A DNA stretch of 64,000 nt from Iris pallida. Lineage: Eukaryota; Streptophyta; Magnoliopsida; Asparagales; Iridaceae. Positions 45,171 through 55,455 of this stretch are shown piece by piece. The position numbers and the translations under genes are program-made. The notes under the pieces were generated by a model that ran no database searches, had not been told where the DNA came from, and was given only the letters and a program-made list of their open reading frames with translations. Each line of letters opens with the position of its first letter. Within the stretch, counting starts at the first letter, position 1. The stretch is taken from contig JANAVB010033216.1 in assembly GCA_029216955.1 (NCBI GenBank), positions 6,931,138 to 6,995,137 of the forward strand, given 5' to 3'.

Positions 45171-48124
45171 TGCGAAAAGTTCCCCCCGCCATTTCAATTT
45201 AAGTCTGGAACGTATATTTAGCGACGGACTAGCGACGGATTTTTATCCGTCGACCGTTAGTCGCTCTTTTTGATGCTTGCCGACGGAATATCCGTCGCTA
45301 CGTAGTTGAAGAATTGTTCCGCCAATTCTTTCCACAATTCCCGCCAAATAATCGACTACATAGCGACGGATAAATATCCGTCGCTATATCTCCGACGTCC
45401 TAGCGACGGATGAGCGACCTTTTCTCCCGCTAAAAATAAAATAAAAAATGTAACGGCTTGTCGTCGGTACTCCGTCGGCTAGTTGCCACAAAGCCGTCGC
45501 TATCGCCGAAGGACAATATCCGTCGCTAATGTTCCGTCGCTAATTTACTGTATTTTGGTAGTGATATGAATGATCTCTACGACTAAGTCGTAACCTTCTC
45601 TTTGTGTTAAGTCGATCAAACTATAGTCATAAGGTTTCTAATAGTGTTGCACGTAGTGCTCATGCATTGATTGTTGATAACTAGTAAATCAACATGATAG
45701 AGTGTTTAAGCTACAGATATTGGCTAAGCTGGTGAATGTGTTATTCTATTGCTAATTCACCTTTTTAAATATAAAATTATATAACTTGAATGATGCATGT
45801 GGGCTCCCAATCTCAGGATGGGTGTCTACTCTAGTCATGGTAGATGCTTCCCTTTGTTTCTGTCTATTCCTCTTATGTCTAACTACGGGCTTGGTCGAGT
45901 AAAGGTTGTGTTAAGACATAGGGATTTCTAGTTAAAGCTAGATTCAAGAAAAATATTTAGAGACCCACAATAATTTGTTTCTTACGAATAGTTAGTCTCC
46001 TGGGTTGGTGTTTTGACCAAGGATAAGATCCTAATCATTCTCAAATTCAAATGACTAGAAGGTCAAGATATTATTTTCAGGGTCGAGGGGAGGACAAGTA
46101 ACTCAAGGCAAGGTTGTAGTCACCTGGTTGGCCGATGGTAGCTATACTTGCGTATACAACTATCATGGCCATGGGGGATATTCTGTATCTATTTATCGAA
46201 TACGAGCGTTCGTCTTTCCAAATTAGTGAAAGACAAAAGCAATAAAGAGTTCAAGAAAGATGTCATTGAATACAATTACGTGATTCAAAGGCGAATGTGT
46301 AATTCAAGAGGAATTGTCAATGCAGTCACGGATGAGATCCTAGATACCTCTATATCTCAATCCACGTGGGATAATCATATGAAGAGCGAACCAAGTGCAC
46401 TATGGTTGATCAGACCATAATACATTGATTCTAATTAGACAATATGCTTGTGGGCATCCCCAGTATACATATGTTCTGAACAAGCTCGACAAAGAATAAG
46501 CTTGCAAAACTAGGCTATAAATAGCGTCGTCATTCATGGTAGTTTAAATTATAAGTACAGGAGAATACGTTGAAAGTAGTAATAAATAGTTCGAGTTTCA
46601 CAAGGATCTAAGGCTTATCCGGTGTGCTTGCGTATACAGTCGTCCTACTGGTTCTTGTATCAAGCCTTGGTTGACCAATGGGTATGGGCTACAAAATCTC
46701 TATATTCTAGGTAAACATATCTCCTACACTAGCATATATTCATTATCACTCTGTTACATGTTAATACTAGGTTACAAGGATATGGATGGTAGGTTGTAGT
46801 CATACTACTCAACTTATAAAGTCAACTAATAGAGTAACTGAGGAATATAACACGTATACTCGTATGAGTTATCTCCTAACCTTCCTATTCAGCACGAAAG
46901 AAGATAAGATTTACAGTGAAAGCAATCAAGCAGAAGGAAGTCAAGGTAATCAGACGAGAGTTCGAGATTTAGAATCAATGGAGGAAGTCAAGCTTGTGGA
47001 TGAGATTCCTATATCCTAATCCTATATACAGGCTCACATCGGTACAGTAACGTAACCGAAGTGACAAACTCGACCTGCATAGGCCACCACAAAAATATGT
47101 AATGCCCCAGTCCCAAAATACTTAGGACTAAGTACGTAAACATGCCAGCTGTATACATACGAAGTATACTCCAATGTATGGAACTCCATATGTATACATA
47201 AGCTGTAAAATACAGTAAAATCATGATAACTAAATCTCATCCACAATAATAAAGAATAATATTATAATCAACTCAAGAATTTGTCATTTATACATGTAGT
47301 TGGGCAGAGACAAATCTACTACCAACCAATTTAAATGAAAGAAGATATACAAGGAAATGATCAAAAAATGGCAAGACGAACCAAGAGCAATCATCCTCGA
47401 AGAAATGGAAAAGATCACGGCCTTGGCTAGAACACCTGCGAAAAGTCACAAAGCACACACCTGGAGAGATAACCAGGTCCTCAGAGGGACGTAACAAGAT
47501 ACATAAAGAACATGCCATATAATTTGTGATATATAATAGAGAGTAAATGGGGATGCATGCAATAGGATGCCTACCAATTCTCAGTGAAAATGCAGTTAAG
47601 AACAAACCTTCAACGCATAGGCACTCTGGCTCAGGTGCAGGAACTCAGGTATGGTCCCATCGGGATACCAGGGACCTCAAAGCATAACATTCTTCGAATG
47701 TCAGAGGCCAGCAGGAAATCAGGTATCAGGATCCAGGACCATATCTCCAGTGGAGATAACCGACAATAATAGGAAAGTGCATACGTGGCCCATACGTTAA
47801 GGAACTATTCTTGTAACGCTCCAGAACCAGAATACTGGAGTACGAGGGCGAACATAGCCAGCTACGTATATTGAAGTGCAACCCACCTCGCTATACGGTC
47901 ACGGCTGTCTAGATACGTGAGGGTTTATCTACAAGCCATCAGTCACCTAGGGTCATGAACAAGCCTATTGTCTCAATCTCAAGCAAGCAATAATAGTTTA
48001 CAAGATGTCAGAACACCAAATATACAATAGTAAGGCATCCCATATAATACATACTTGGATGATCATGAAGCTAGTCGTACAAAATGTCAAGACTAGCAAG
48101 AGTTTCAGTCATACATGATCAACC

Positions 48125-48665
48125 CAGGTCGCAACCCTTAAACCAAACAAGGACCGGGGTTGCAACCCTTCACCTGAATAGAAACTCATCTAAAATACTG
48201 CTGGTAAGGTAAAACATGATGAGCTTGACATAGGGTGAAATAAGACAATAAACGAAGAGAGGATAAAGAACTGCTCCGGGAGCCAGGTTACAACCCTTAA
48301 ACCAAATAAGGACCGGGATTGTAACCCTTAGCCTGAACAGAACCTTGCCCCTGATCTTTATTGTTAAGGCAAGCATAGATAATCATGTCATCTCACAATC
48401 TTGTAAAACATGACGAGCATGACACAGGGTACAATAGGACAATAAACGAGAAGAGGATACAGAACTGCTCCGGGAGCCAGGTTACAACCCTTAAACCAAA
48501 CAAGGACCGGGGTTGTAACCCTTCGCCTGAACAGAACTGCTCCCCTGATCATTATTGTTAAGGTAAGCATACATAAGAAGGACGATATATGATAAGATAA
48601 CCATGGAACTAATCGGATAGCCAAGTTACAACCCTTAAACCAAACAAGGACCGGGGTTATAACTC
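48125..48665 (-). repeat. Four hairpin-forming repeats in the B 3' LTR
   Basis: Each unit has GGTTACAACCC (or GTCGCAACCC) and its complement GGGTTGTAACC about 22 bases apart, with TTAAACCAAACAAGGACC between. Units start near 48125, 48286, 48477 and 48621. The same four recur in the 5' LTR at about 56152-56700. Confidence 0.82.
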
Positions 48666-49383
48666 TTCATCTGAACGGAACTTGCTTTCTCATTATTTAT
48701 CGATAAGTAAAGCACAAGAAATCAGGTCATGTTCCAATCTTGTACAGGATCAGGACAAACTATATTGGGCTAGACTCCATCCAATCAATCACGACCAAGC
48801 AATGAGTACGGTTTGATACTTTAACTAACTAGGGTTATCACAGGCTTAGTTACTAGCAAAATGCAATGAGATTATTCCAACAGCCACAAGCCCTGCAGAC
48901 CATCCAGGTTATCCAGGTCGAATATCCATCCATGGTGGGGGCAACACTTGACAGTGTGCTGGAAATGTGCCCTACTCATCGGCAGGCTACAAGTCCACTT
49001 GAGCGCCTAGATAACGGGATTGCCTGTAGCGGGAAAAATCTCTTCATGACTACTGAATTATTCTAGTTATTAGCCTTAGTCAATTTTCAGTAGGTACCCC
49101 TGACCGTGGTATTCAGGGATCCATACCCTAGACATAATGCAAGACAGTACTGGTTTATTGTACAAACACAATCATCTACGGTGTCCAGGTTATCCATTAT
49201 TGTCATGTCATGCAAGCCGTCGCAACAGCTTTCAACAGTTTCCATCATGCTTGCTTGTCATATCCTGTCATGTCATGTCATGTTTACTCCACACCATGCC
49301 ATGTATTGTTATTGATCCGGTCACATCACTCAATCCGTGCTTGTCAAGTCATGAAAAGTACAAGGCTTTAGAAAGACAATCGG

Positions 49384-49850
49384 ATGCACAAGGGCTCAAA
49401 GCTCTACGCGAGTGAGCCCCTATGCTAGGCCAAGGGCCTCAAGCGTAGAGTGGCTCTACGCTAGCACGAGCAAGGTTGCACGTGGGTGGTATTTTACGCT
49501 AGCCGGGCTTTACGCGAGCGAGATTATATGCGCGTAATATTTTACGCGCGTAGAATTCTACGCACGCAAACTCCCGAGTGAGACTCTATGCGAGTGAAAC
49601 TCTACGCGAGGAAACACTCGGGCAAAACTTTACGCTCGCGAGAGTCTGCTCGAGCCAGGGATTTTACGCGAGCACGATTTAACGCGAGCGGGAGAGCCCC
49701 GAGCGTAAAATTCGTAGGAACTCAGCGTAAAATGGAGTACGTTGGCACGCAAATACGTGTGCGTAAAGGGCTAAAATATCACGCTGACACGTAAAACGTG
49801 GGCGTAAAGGCTAAGCACTACGCTAACATGTTAGAACGTGTGCGTAAAAC
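49384..49850. repeat. ACGCGAG / GCGTAAA-rich block in the B 3' LTR
   Basis: More than twenty copies of TACGCGAG, TTTACGCG, GCGTAAA and variants in both orientations, inside otherwise AT-leaning DNA. The 5' LTR has the same block at 57428-57880. Confidence 0.75.
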
Positions 49851-50447
49851 TTTATCTTCTCCCCATGGCTAATACAATCATGCGTAAAAGCTCAGGAACT
49901 CGAGGAACTCCATTTCGGCCAAGACTTGGTGAAATCCGGCCATCCTAAAACCAAACTTATGTAAAATCAGAATGCTTACTACAAGGAACTCTTAGTTTTC
50001 GAAAACAAGCCATTTTAGTAGATCAAAACCAAGAAGATCAAAATGCTAGAAACTTAGATCTACATGGAATGAGCCATGGAATTGAAAATGCTAAGTACTA
50101 AAGTGGCTTAAAATCTTGTGGAGAAGAAAATAGAACAATAAAAATTGAGTTCCTCCATGAAGCAACTTGTACTTGCCTAAACCTCTCTCTGGTAGGTGAG
50201 GGGAGTAATGGTGAGGAAGAAGAAGTAATGGAGAAGAAGTAATGAAGAGAGATAGAGTTGGGCGGCTATTAAAGGAAGGTTAAGGGGGGTAGGTGGGGGT
50301 TGGTCCACATGAAGAAAAATAATCCAAACCGAACCAAGCCAACCAAGCCAAACCAAGCAAGTGAAATACCACAATAAGCCATGCAATGAGACGTGCAATA
50401 TACGTACACATATACCGAAATACGTAATACGAACTATGGTCATTACA

Positions 50448-50640
50448 ACTCTATCCACCTTAAAAGAATTTTGTCCTCGGAATTTAATTAAGAGGCTAGA
50501 GTGGCAAGGACAAGCTGTACTAATCACAGGCAAGCTATAACAAAGTAATCAATCAAGCAATCATTCAAGCTAGGAACTGAGAGCATAAGGCATAAGAAGG
50601 ACATTATACCTTACGAGTCAAACAAGTCAGAATATCGCGA
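50448..50640 (-). other. 3' untranslated end of element B with tract region
   Basis: On minus this lies between the integrase stop and the 3' LTR. It contains CCGAGGACAAAATTCTTTTA and AAGGTGGATAG next to the LTR, the counterpart of the CGAGGACGAAATT / AAGTTGGGTAGG block of A and C. Confidence 0.7.
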
Positions 50641-51960
50641 TCAGATATCATCCTCACGCTCCCAAGTTGACTCACCCAAAGAGTGATGATCCCAAGCAAC
50701 ACGGACCAAACTAATAGTCTTATTCTTGAGTATCTTCTCTCTTTGGTCCAATATAGACACGGGCCTCTCCTCATATAAAAGGTTGGTACCAACAACCAAT
50801 TCCGAATGATCCAGGATGTGGCCCGGGTCTGGGATATACCGTCGTAATTGGGATACATGGAACACGTCATGCACCTCATGTAGCGACAGTGGAAGAGCGA
50901 GACGATAGGATACATCACCTACTCGCTCCAGAATATCGAACGGTCCTATATACCTAGAACTAAGCTTTTCCCGTACGCCGAAATGAATGACGCCACAGTT
51001 AGGCGAAATTCTCAGGAATACATGGTCGCCGACCGAGAATTCAAGGGGACGTCGATGGGAATCGTTCCAATGGCGCTGGCGATCTTGGGCAACTCGAAGA
51101 TGATCTCTGACTCTCCTGACCACCTCAACTGTCTGAGCAATCATTTCTGGTCCGAGCATTTGTCTCTCTCCAACATCATCCCATGCTAGCGGGGATCTGC
51201 ACTTTCTACCATATAGTGCCTCGAACGGTACCATCTGGATACTGGCCTGAAAACTGTTGTTGTACGAAAACTCCACCAGGTGCAGGTGATCTTCCCACGA
51301 ACCATCGAAGTCGAGTGTACAAGATCTCAACATATCATCCAAGGTTCGTATGGTATGCTCTGACTGACCATCTGTCTGTAGATGATAAGCTGAGCTGAAC
51401 AGGAGGTGAGTTCCCAAACTCTCCTGCAGACTATGCCAAAAATGCGACGTAAATCTGGAATCCCTGTCCGAGGTGATACTGACTGGTACACCGTGCAACC
51501 TAACTATATGCCTGAGATACATCTCTGCTAGCTGAGACGTCGACTGACCAACTCTGAATGGGAGAAAGTGAGCCACCTTCGTGAGCCTGTCTTTAATAAC
51601 CCATATAGCATCTCTACCAGCCGGAGACCTAGGTAATCCAGTTACAAAATCCATGGTTATATACTCCCACTTCCATTATGGAATCGGCAAGGGCTGAAGA
51701 AGTCCAGCTGGCCACTGATGTTCAGCTTTAACTTGTTGGCAAACCAAACACCGAGAGACAAACTGGGCTATCTTCCTTTTCATGCCATTCCACCAAAAGT
51801 GCTGACGAATATCACGGTACATCTTCGTGCCACCGGGATGAACGGAATACTGAGAACTGTGAGCTTCTGCCATGATCTTCTGTCTGATATCTCCACTGGG
51901 TACACAAAGACGCTTCCCATGTCGAAGTGTATCATCTTCATGGATGCATAACTCTGGCTG
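50641..51960 (-). pseudogene. Element B integrase with chromodomain-like tail, two stops
   Basis: On minus, the frame opens after a TGA (51963-51961), passes the HHCC zinc finger (H in SVHPGG, H in IRQHFWW, then CLVC) and meets a stop at 51678-51676 just before the catalytic core. The core keeps D in TMDFVTGLP, D in TSDRDSRF and E in TDGQSE (35 residues between the last two). A GPF/Y motif (RYIGPFDILERVGDVSYRL) and the tail SILDQREKILKNKTISLVRV ending ESTWERE follow, typical of Tekay chromodomains. Integrase joins element DNA to the chromosome in the nucleus; the tail is thought to guide it to heterochromatin. The stops make it a pseudogene. Confidence 0.9.
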
Positions 51961-52580
51961 TCATCCTGTCTCACACTCTGCTCTAAGCCGCTGAAGCTTA
52001 GTATCTGCTGACTGTGCCATCCGGATCCTCTCGACTATACTGGACTGAACTTGCATGATGGCTATCAATGCCACACTGGTAGGAAGGACAACTTCTATAC
52101 CCATCTTCTGAAGGTCTGCTAACAGCTCTGGTTGTGCGGTTAGGAAATAAACTCCGGCTCTCCTGCTCAATGCATCTGCAATGACGTTGGCCTTCCCAGG
52201 ATGATACTGCAAGTTGACATCATAATCCACAAGCAGCTCTAGCCATCTCCTTTGATGCATGTTGAGATCCTTCTGAGTGAAAACATACTTCAGGCTCTTG
52301 TGGTCGGTGAAAATCTCTACCCGATCTCTGTACAAGTAGTGCCTCCACAACTTAAGTGCAAACACTACCGCTGCCAGTTCCAAGTCATGGGTTGGGTAAT
52401 TCTTCTCATGATCACGAAGTTGTCGTGACGCATAAGCTATTACCTTCCCATGCTGCATCAGAACACATCCTAAACCTCTGCCTGAAGCATCATAATACAC
52501 TGAGAATCCCCGGTCCCATCTGAAAGCGTGAGAATAGGAGCCGTCATCAAACCTCGCTTCAACTTCTCAAAAGAATCCTG
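51961..52580 (-). pseudogene. Element B RNase H region, frameshifted
   Basis: On minus, [18 protein letters not shown] starts the RNase H fold, followed by [33 protein letters not shown] and [12 protein letters not shown], which supply the usual acidic residues. A frameshift lies just upstream, near 52505-52520, separating it from the RT/connection part, and the segment ends at TGA (51963-51961). RNase H degrades the RNA of the RNA-DNA hybrid. Confidence 0.88.
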
Positions 52581-53336
52581 TCACTCTGCTGTCCAAGCAA
52601 ACGGCACATCCTTGCGGGTCAACTGGGTCAATGGTGCTGAAATCCGAGCAAAGTCTGAAACAAATCGTCGGTAGTAGCCGGCCAAGCCAAAAAAATTGCG
52701 AACTTCTGTAACTGTACTAGGTACTGGCCATGTCTCAATAGCCACGATCTTCTGGGGGTCTACTTCTACTCCTCCTCTGGTGATGATATGACCCAAGTAT
52801 GAAATGCGATCGAGCCAGAACTCGTATTTACTAAACTTGGCATACAACTGGTGCTCTCTGAGAATCTGGAGGACAACTTTGAGATGCTGCTCATGCTCTG
52901 TTTCACTCTTACTGTGGACCAGGATTTCGTCTAGGAACACAATCATGAACTGATCCAAATAAGGCATGAAGACACGATTCATGAGGTCCATGAATACAGC
53001 CGGTGCATTGGTTGCTCCAAATAGCATAACAAGGAACTCTCAATGCCCATATCTAGATCTGAAAGCTGCCTTCGGAATGTCCTACTCTCTGACTCTGATC
53101 TGATGGTATCCTGACCGCAAGTCAATCTTCGAAAATACTGCTGCCCCCTTGAGTTGATCAAACAAGTCATCTATCCTCGGGAGAGGGTATCTGTTCTTGA
53201 TTGTCACTGAGTTCAAGGTACGATAATCTACACATAACCTGGACGTACAATCCTTCTTTTTCACAAGAAGCATCGGGGCTCCCCAAGGCGATCCACAAGC
53301 ACGAATGAATCCCTTGGTTCTAAGTTCTTTAATCAT
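52581..53336 (-). pseudogene. Element B reverse transcriptase with internal stops
   Basis: On minus the frame runs [53 protein letters not shown], then TAG (53084-53082), TGA (53042-53040), [15 protein letters not shown] and [10 protein letters not shown]. The catalytic box reads FLDE where FLDD or FIDD is expected. The connection domain ([31 protein letters not shown]) is clear and ends at TGA (52583-52581). It lies in frame with the gag-protease part upstream, as expected for one gag-pol polyprotein. Confidence 0.9.
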
Positions 53337-55214
53337 CTAGTACAATATCTCAAGTTCTGACGAAGCCATCCTGTAGACTCTCTCTGATACTGGGGCTATC
53401 CCGGGGATCAAGTCGGTAGTGAACTCGATCTTTCGCTCTAGCGGCATCCCTGGAAGCTCTTCTGGGAAAACATCTGGAAACTCTTCGACTACCCGGGGTA
53501 ACTGCACTGCTGCTACTGCCATCCACAATACTGGAGGAGAAGGTTCAACTTCGCCTCGGGAAAAAGAAAACTCTGGCTCGCCTGGAATGCTAAAAACAAC
53601 CCTGCCAATATGGTAGTCTATCCTAGCATACTGGTCTCTCAACCAATCCATCCCTAAGACCATATCATAGTCAGCCATCGGGAACTCTATCAATCGAGCA
53701 GGGAATTCTCTACCGCTAACTACTATCTGACATGAGAAAAATACTCTATCTACTCCCATAAGTCCATTACCAGTAAGTATATTGAGCCTTACTGATAATG
53801 ACTCGGGCTCCAGTCCTATCCGTGTCGCAAATCGTGCAGACATAAATGAATGCGAGGCACCAGAGTCAAATAATACTAAAGCTGGAAAAGTGTTGACAAG
53901 AATAGTACCTGCCACCACCTCACCTGGTGCTAATCCTTCTTCTCCTATGGTCAAAGCCAACACTTGACCATGCCCTCCAGGTACGGGTCCCCTCTGCTGA
54001 AAACTTTTTTGTCTACTTTGGATCAGGGCTTGGGCTTGGGCATAATGTTGCGGTCTCTGCTGCTGGAATGCCTGGGCCTGCGGTGGCAATGGCCTCGAAA
54101 ACGGGTACTGCTGCTGCTGGACTGGTGCTGGTCCTTTAACTGAAGGACTAGAGAAGGTTGATGAAGATGAACTTCCCCTATTCGGGCAGTTCCCAACCCT
54201 GTGGTCCGGGGCACCACAAACCAAGCACAAACCCTGTGCTCTGCGACACTCTGATACCACATGTCCTGGCTTCCCGCAGTGTGAACATCCTACTGCGGAA
54301 GAGTGCTTCTGCTTCTGCTGCTGAGGATGCGTCGGGGTTGAATGTTGAACCGACGTCACTGAGGCCGCCCGCCTCGGAGCTCTAATGGTCAAGGCCCTAG
54401 CTGTCGGAGCTGGTGCTAAAGACTGATTCATCTGGCCATGGGATCGCTTCCGACCCCCGGTCCTATCCACAATCCTCCGGGAGGTATACTCATGCCTCCT
54501 GGCTGCTCTCAACACTGCATCAAAAGTCTGATGCTCAAACTGCTCCATTGCCAATAGAACCTCTAGATGGAGCCCCTGCTGGAACCGCTGGACTCTATCA
54601 AACTCGGTCGCCACCAAGGTGGGAGCAAACCGACAAAGTCTCGAAAACTCGGCCGCATATCCGTCGACCGTCCTGTCCATCTGCTTCAGATTGGTGAACC
54701 TCATCTGTAGGTCGTATCGAGCTACAACATCAAAATACTTAGCCTGGAATCTCTCTCTGAATACTGTCCAGGTAATAGGTGCCACTAATCCAACGGCTTG
54801 TGCCGTCCACCAACTGCGGACAAGATCCAATAACTGCAGGCGCACTACCACCACCTTTTCGATCTCTGAAGTCATGATTGCTTCTAGAATCACCTCTGTA
54901 TCCTGAAGCCAAGCATCAGCAGCAATAGCATCTTCACTGCCGTCAAAGAATGGAGGGTTCAAGCGCTTGAAGCTGTTGGCCGCACTGTTACCCTGATGAC
55001 CACCTCTGGTCAGAGCATCTATCACTGCCTAGTGCAAGACATCTCCTCGACGATCCTGAAAAGCTAACAGTGTCCTGATGAGACCCACCAAGGTGCCATC
55101 ATCAGGCTCTGCAGGCTGGACGGGCTGAACTGGTGGCTCTTGACCCCCAGTAGGCATGACTCTGGAAGCTACTCCTGAATGTTGGGCTTGATCTCCAGGT
55201 TGCTGCTGGTCCAC
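53337..55214 (-). pseudogene. Element B gag and protease, two in-frame TAG stops
   Basis: The probable start is the Met at 55214 (MDQQQPGDQ). TAG at 55031-55029 interrupts after 61 codons, and the same frame continues through capsid (PPFFDGSEDAIAADAWLQDT, WTVFRERFQAKYF). Two CCHC knuckles follow (CSHCGKPGHVVSEC, CLVCGAPDHRVGNC), then a Gln/Pro-rich linker. The protease (LVLFDSGASHSFMS) keeps DSGA, and MVLGMDWLRDQYARIDY follows. The linker to RT (EEFPDVFPEELPG) leads to TAG (53339-53337). Both stops could be CAG-to-TAG changes, as expected from deamination of methylated cytosine. Two zinc knuckles contrast with the single one in D. Confidence 0.9.
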
Positions 55215-55455
55215 GGGAGGTGCTCCTCCTTGCCGATCGGTAGAACCAGGAACAATGTCGTTGAAAAAGACGACATAGGGAACAATAAGGAAGGACCAGG
55301 ATAGATCAAAGATATAAGCATGTGATCAGGTCAAGAATCCAGGGATTTAGAGGATACGAGCAGAGATCGAGGACGAGTACTGATTGAGACATCTATTCGG
55401 TAAACCCTCACATATCTTGATTCACAAGACCTGCATGGGCCACCACTTAAACCAT
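55215..55455 (-). other. Leader of element B between 5' LTR and gag
   Basis: On minus it starts TGGTTTAAGTGGTGGCCCAT after GGGGCGTTACA. The GTGGTGGCCCATGCAGGTC part is shared with A and C. The tRNA-Met sequence TGGTATCAGAGC is absent. Confidence 0.75.

Larger units (their letters stand above)
40752..45563. mobile_element. Non-autonomous CACTA (En/Spm) transposon, 4.8 kb
   Basis: The ends are CACTACCAAAATATGCCC and, inverted, CACTACCAAAATACAGTA: a 13-bp terminal inverted repeat with the CACTA signature. A 3-bp duplication ATA flanks it (40749-40751, 45564-45566). Both subterminal regions (40775-41365 and 45215-45545) are packed with GCGACGG / CCGTCGC words in both orientations, the usual transposase-binding architecture. 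No transposase gene is present. The interior holds protein-coding fragments, a large palindrome, a minisatellite and a GC-rich tract. Confidence 0.92.
38107..47097 (-). other. Internal region of element C, no genes apart from the nested CACTA
   Basis: The 3' end on minus holds the block AATTTCGAGGACGAAATTGTC and AAGTTGGGTAGGA (38107-38145). Further copies of the CTACCCAACTTATAGAAGTTGG motif lie at 38299-38320 and 39409-39430. The 5' end on minus carries GTGGTGGCCTATGCAGGTCG. Sequence at 46390-46450 (ACCAAGTGCACTATGG, GATCAGACC) matches the A interior. The rest (38320-40750, 45567-46380) is mixed, AT-leaning, and shows no retroelement protein motif in any frame. Confidence 0.8.
47812..50447 (-). 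repeat. 3' LTR of element B (2636 bp)
   Basis: It matches the 5' LTR in order but lacks about 385 bases present at 55764-56145 there; the junction is near 48124. It holds four hairpin repeats (48125-48665) and an ACGCGAG/GCGTAAA-rich block (49384-49850). Confidence 0.88.

Noticed and set aside
44628..45197. Gly-rich frame on minus and Pro-rich frame on plus in the CACTA element
   Set aside because: Both are readings of CCCCGCCGCC and GAGA repeats; no conserved domain.
48125..48665. CRISPR-like repeat array
   Set aside because: Repeats are few, irregularly spaced (about 145-195 bp) and repeated in the other LTR of a plant retroelement; there are no unique short spacers and no cas genes.
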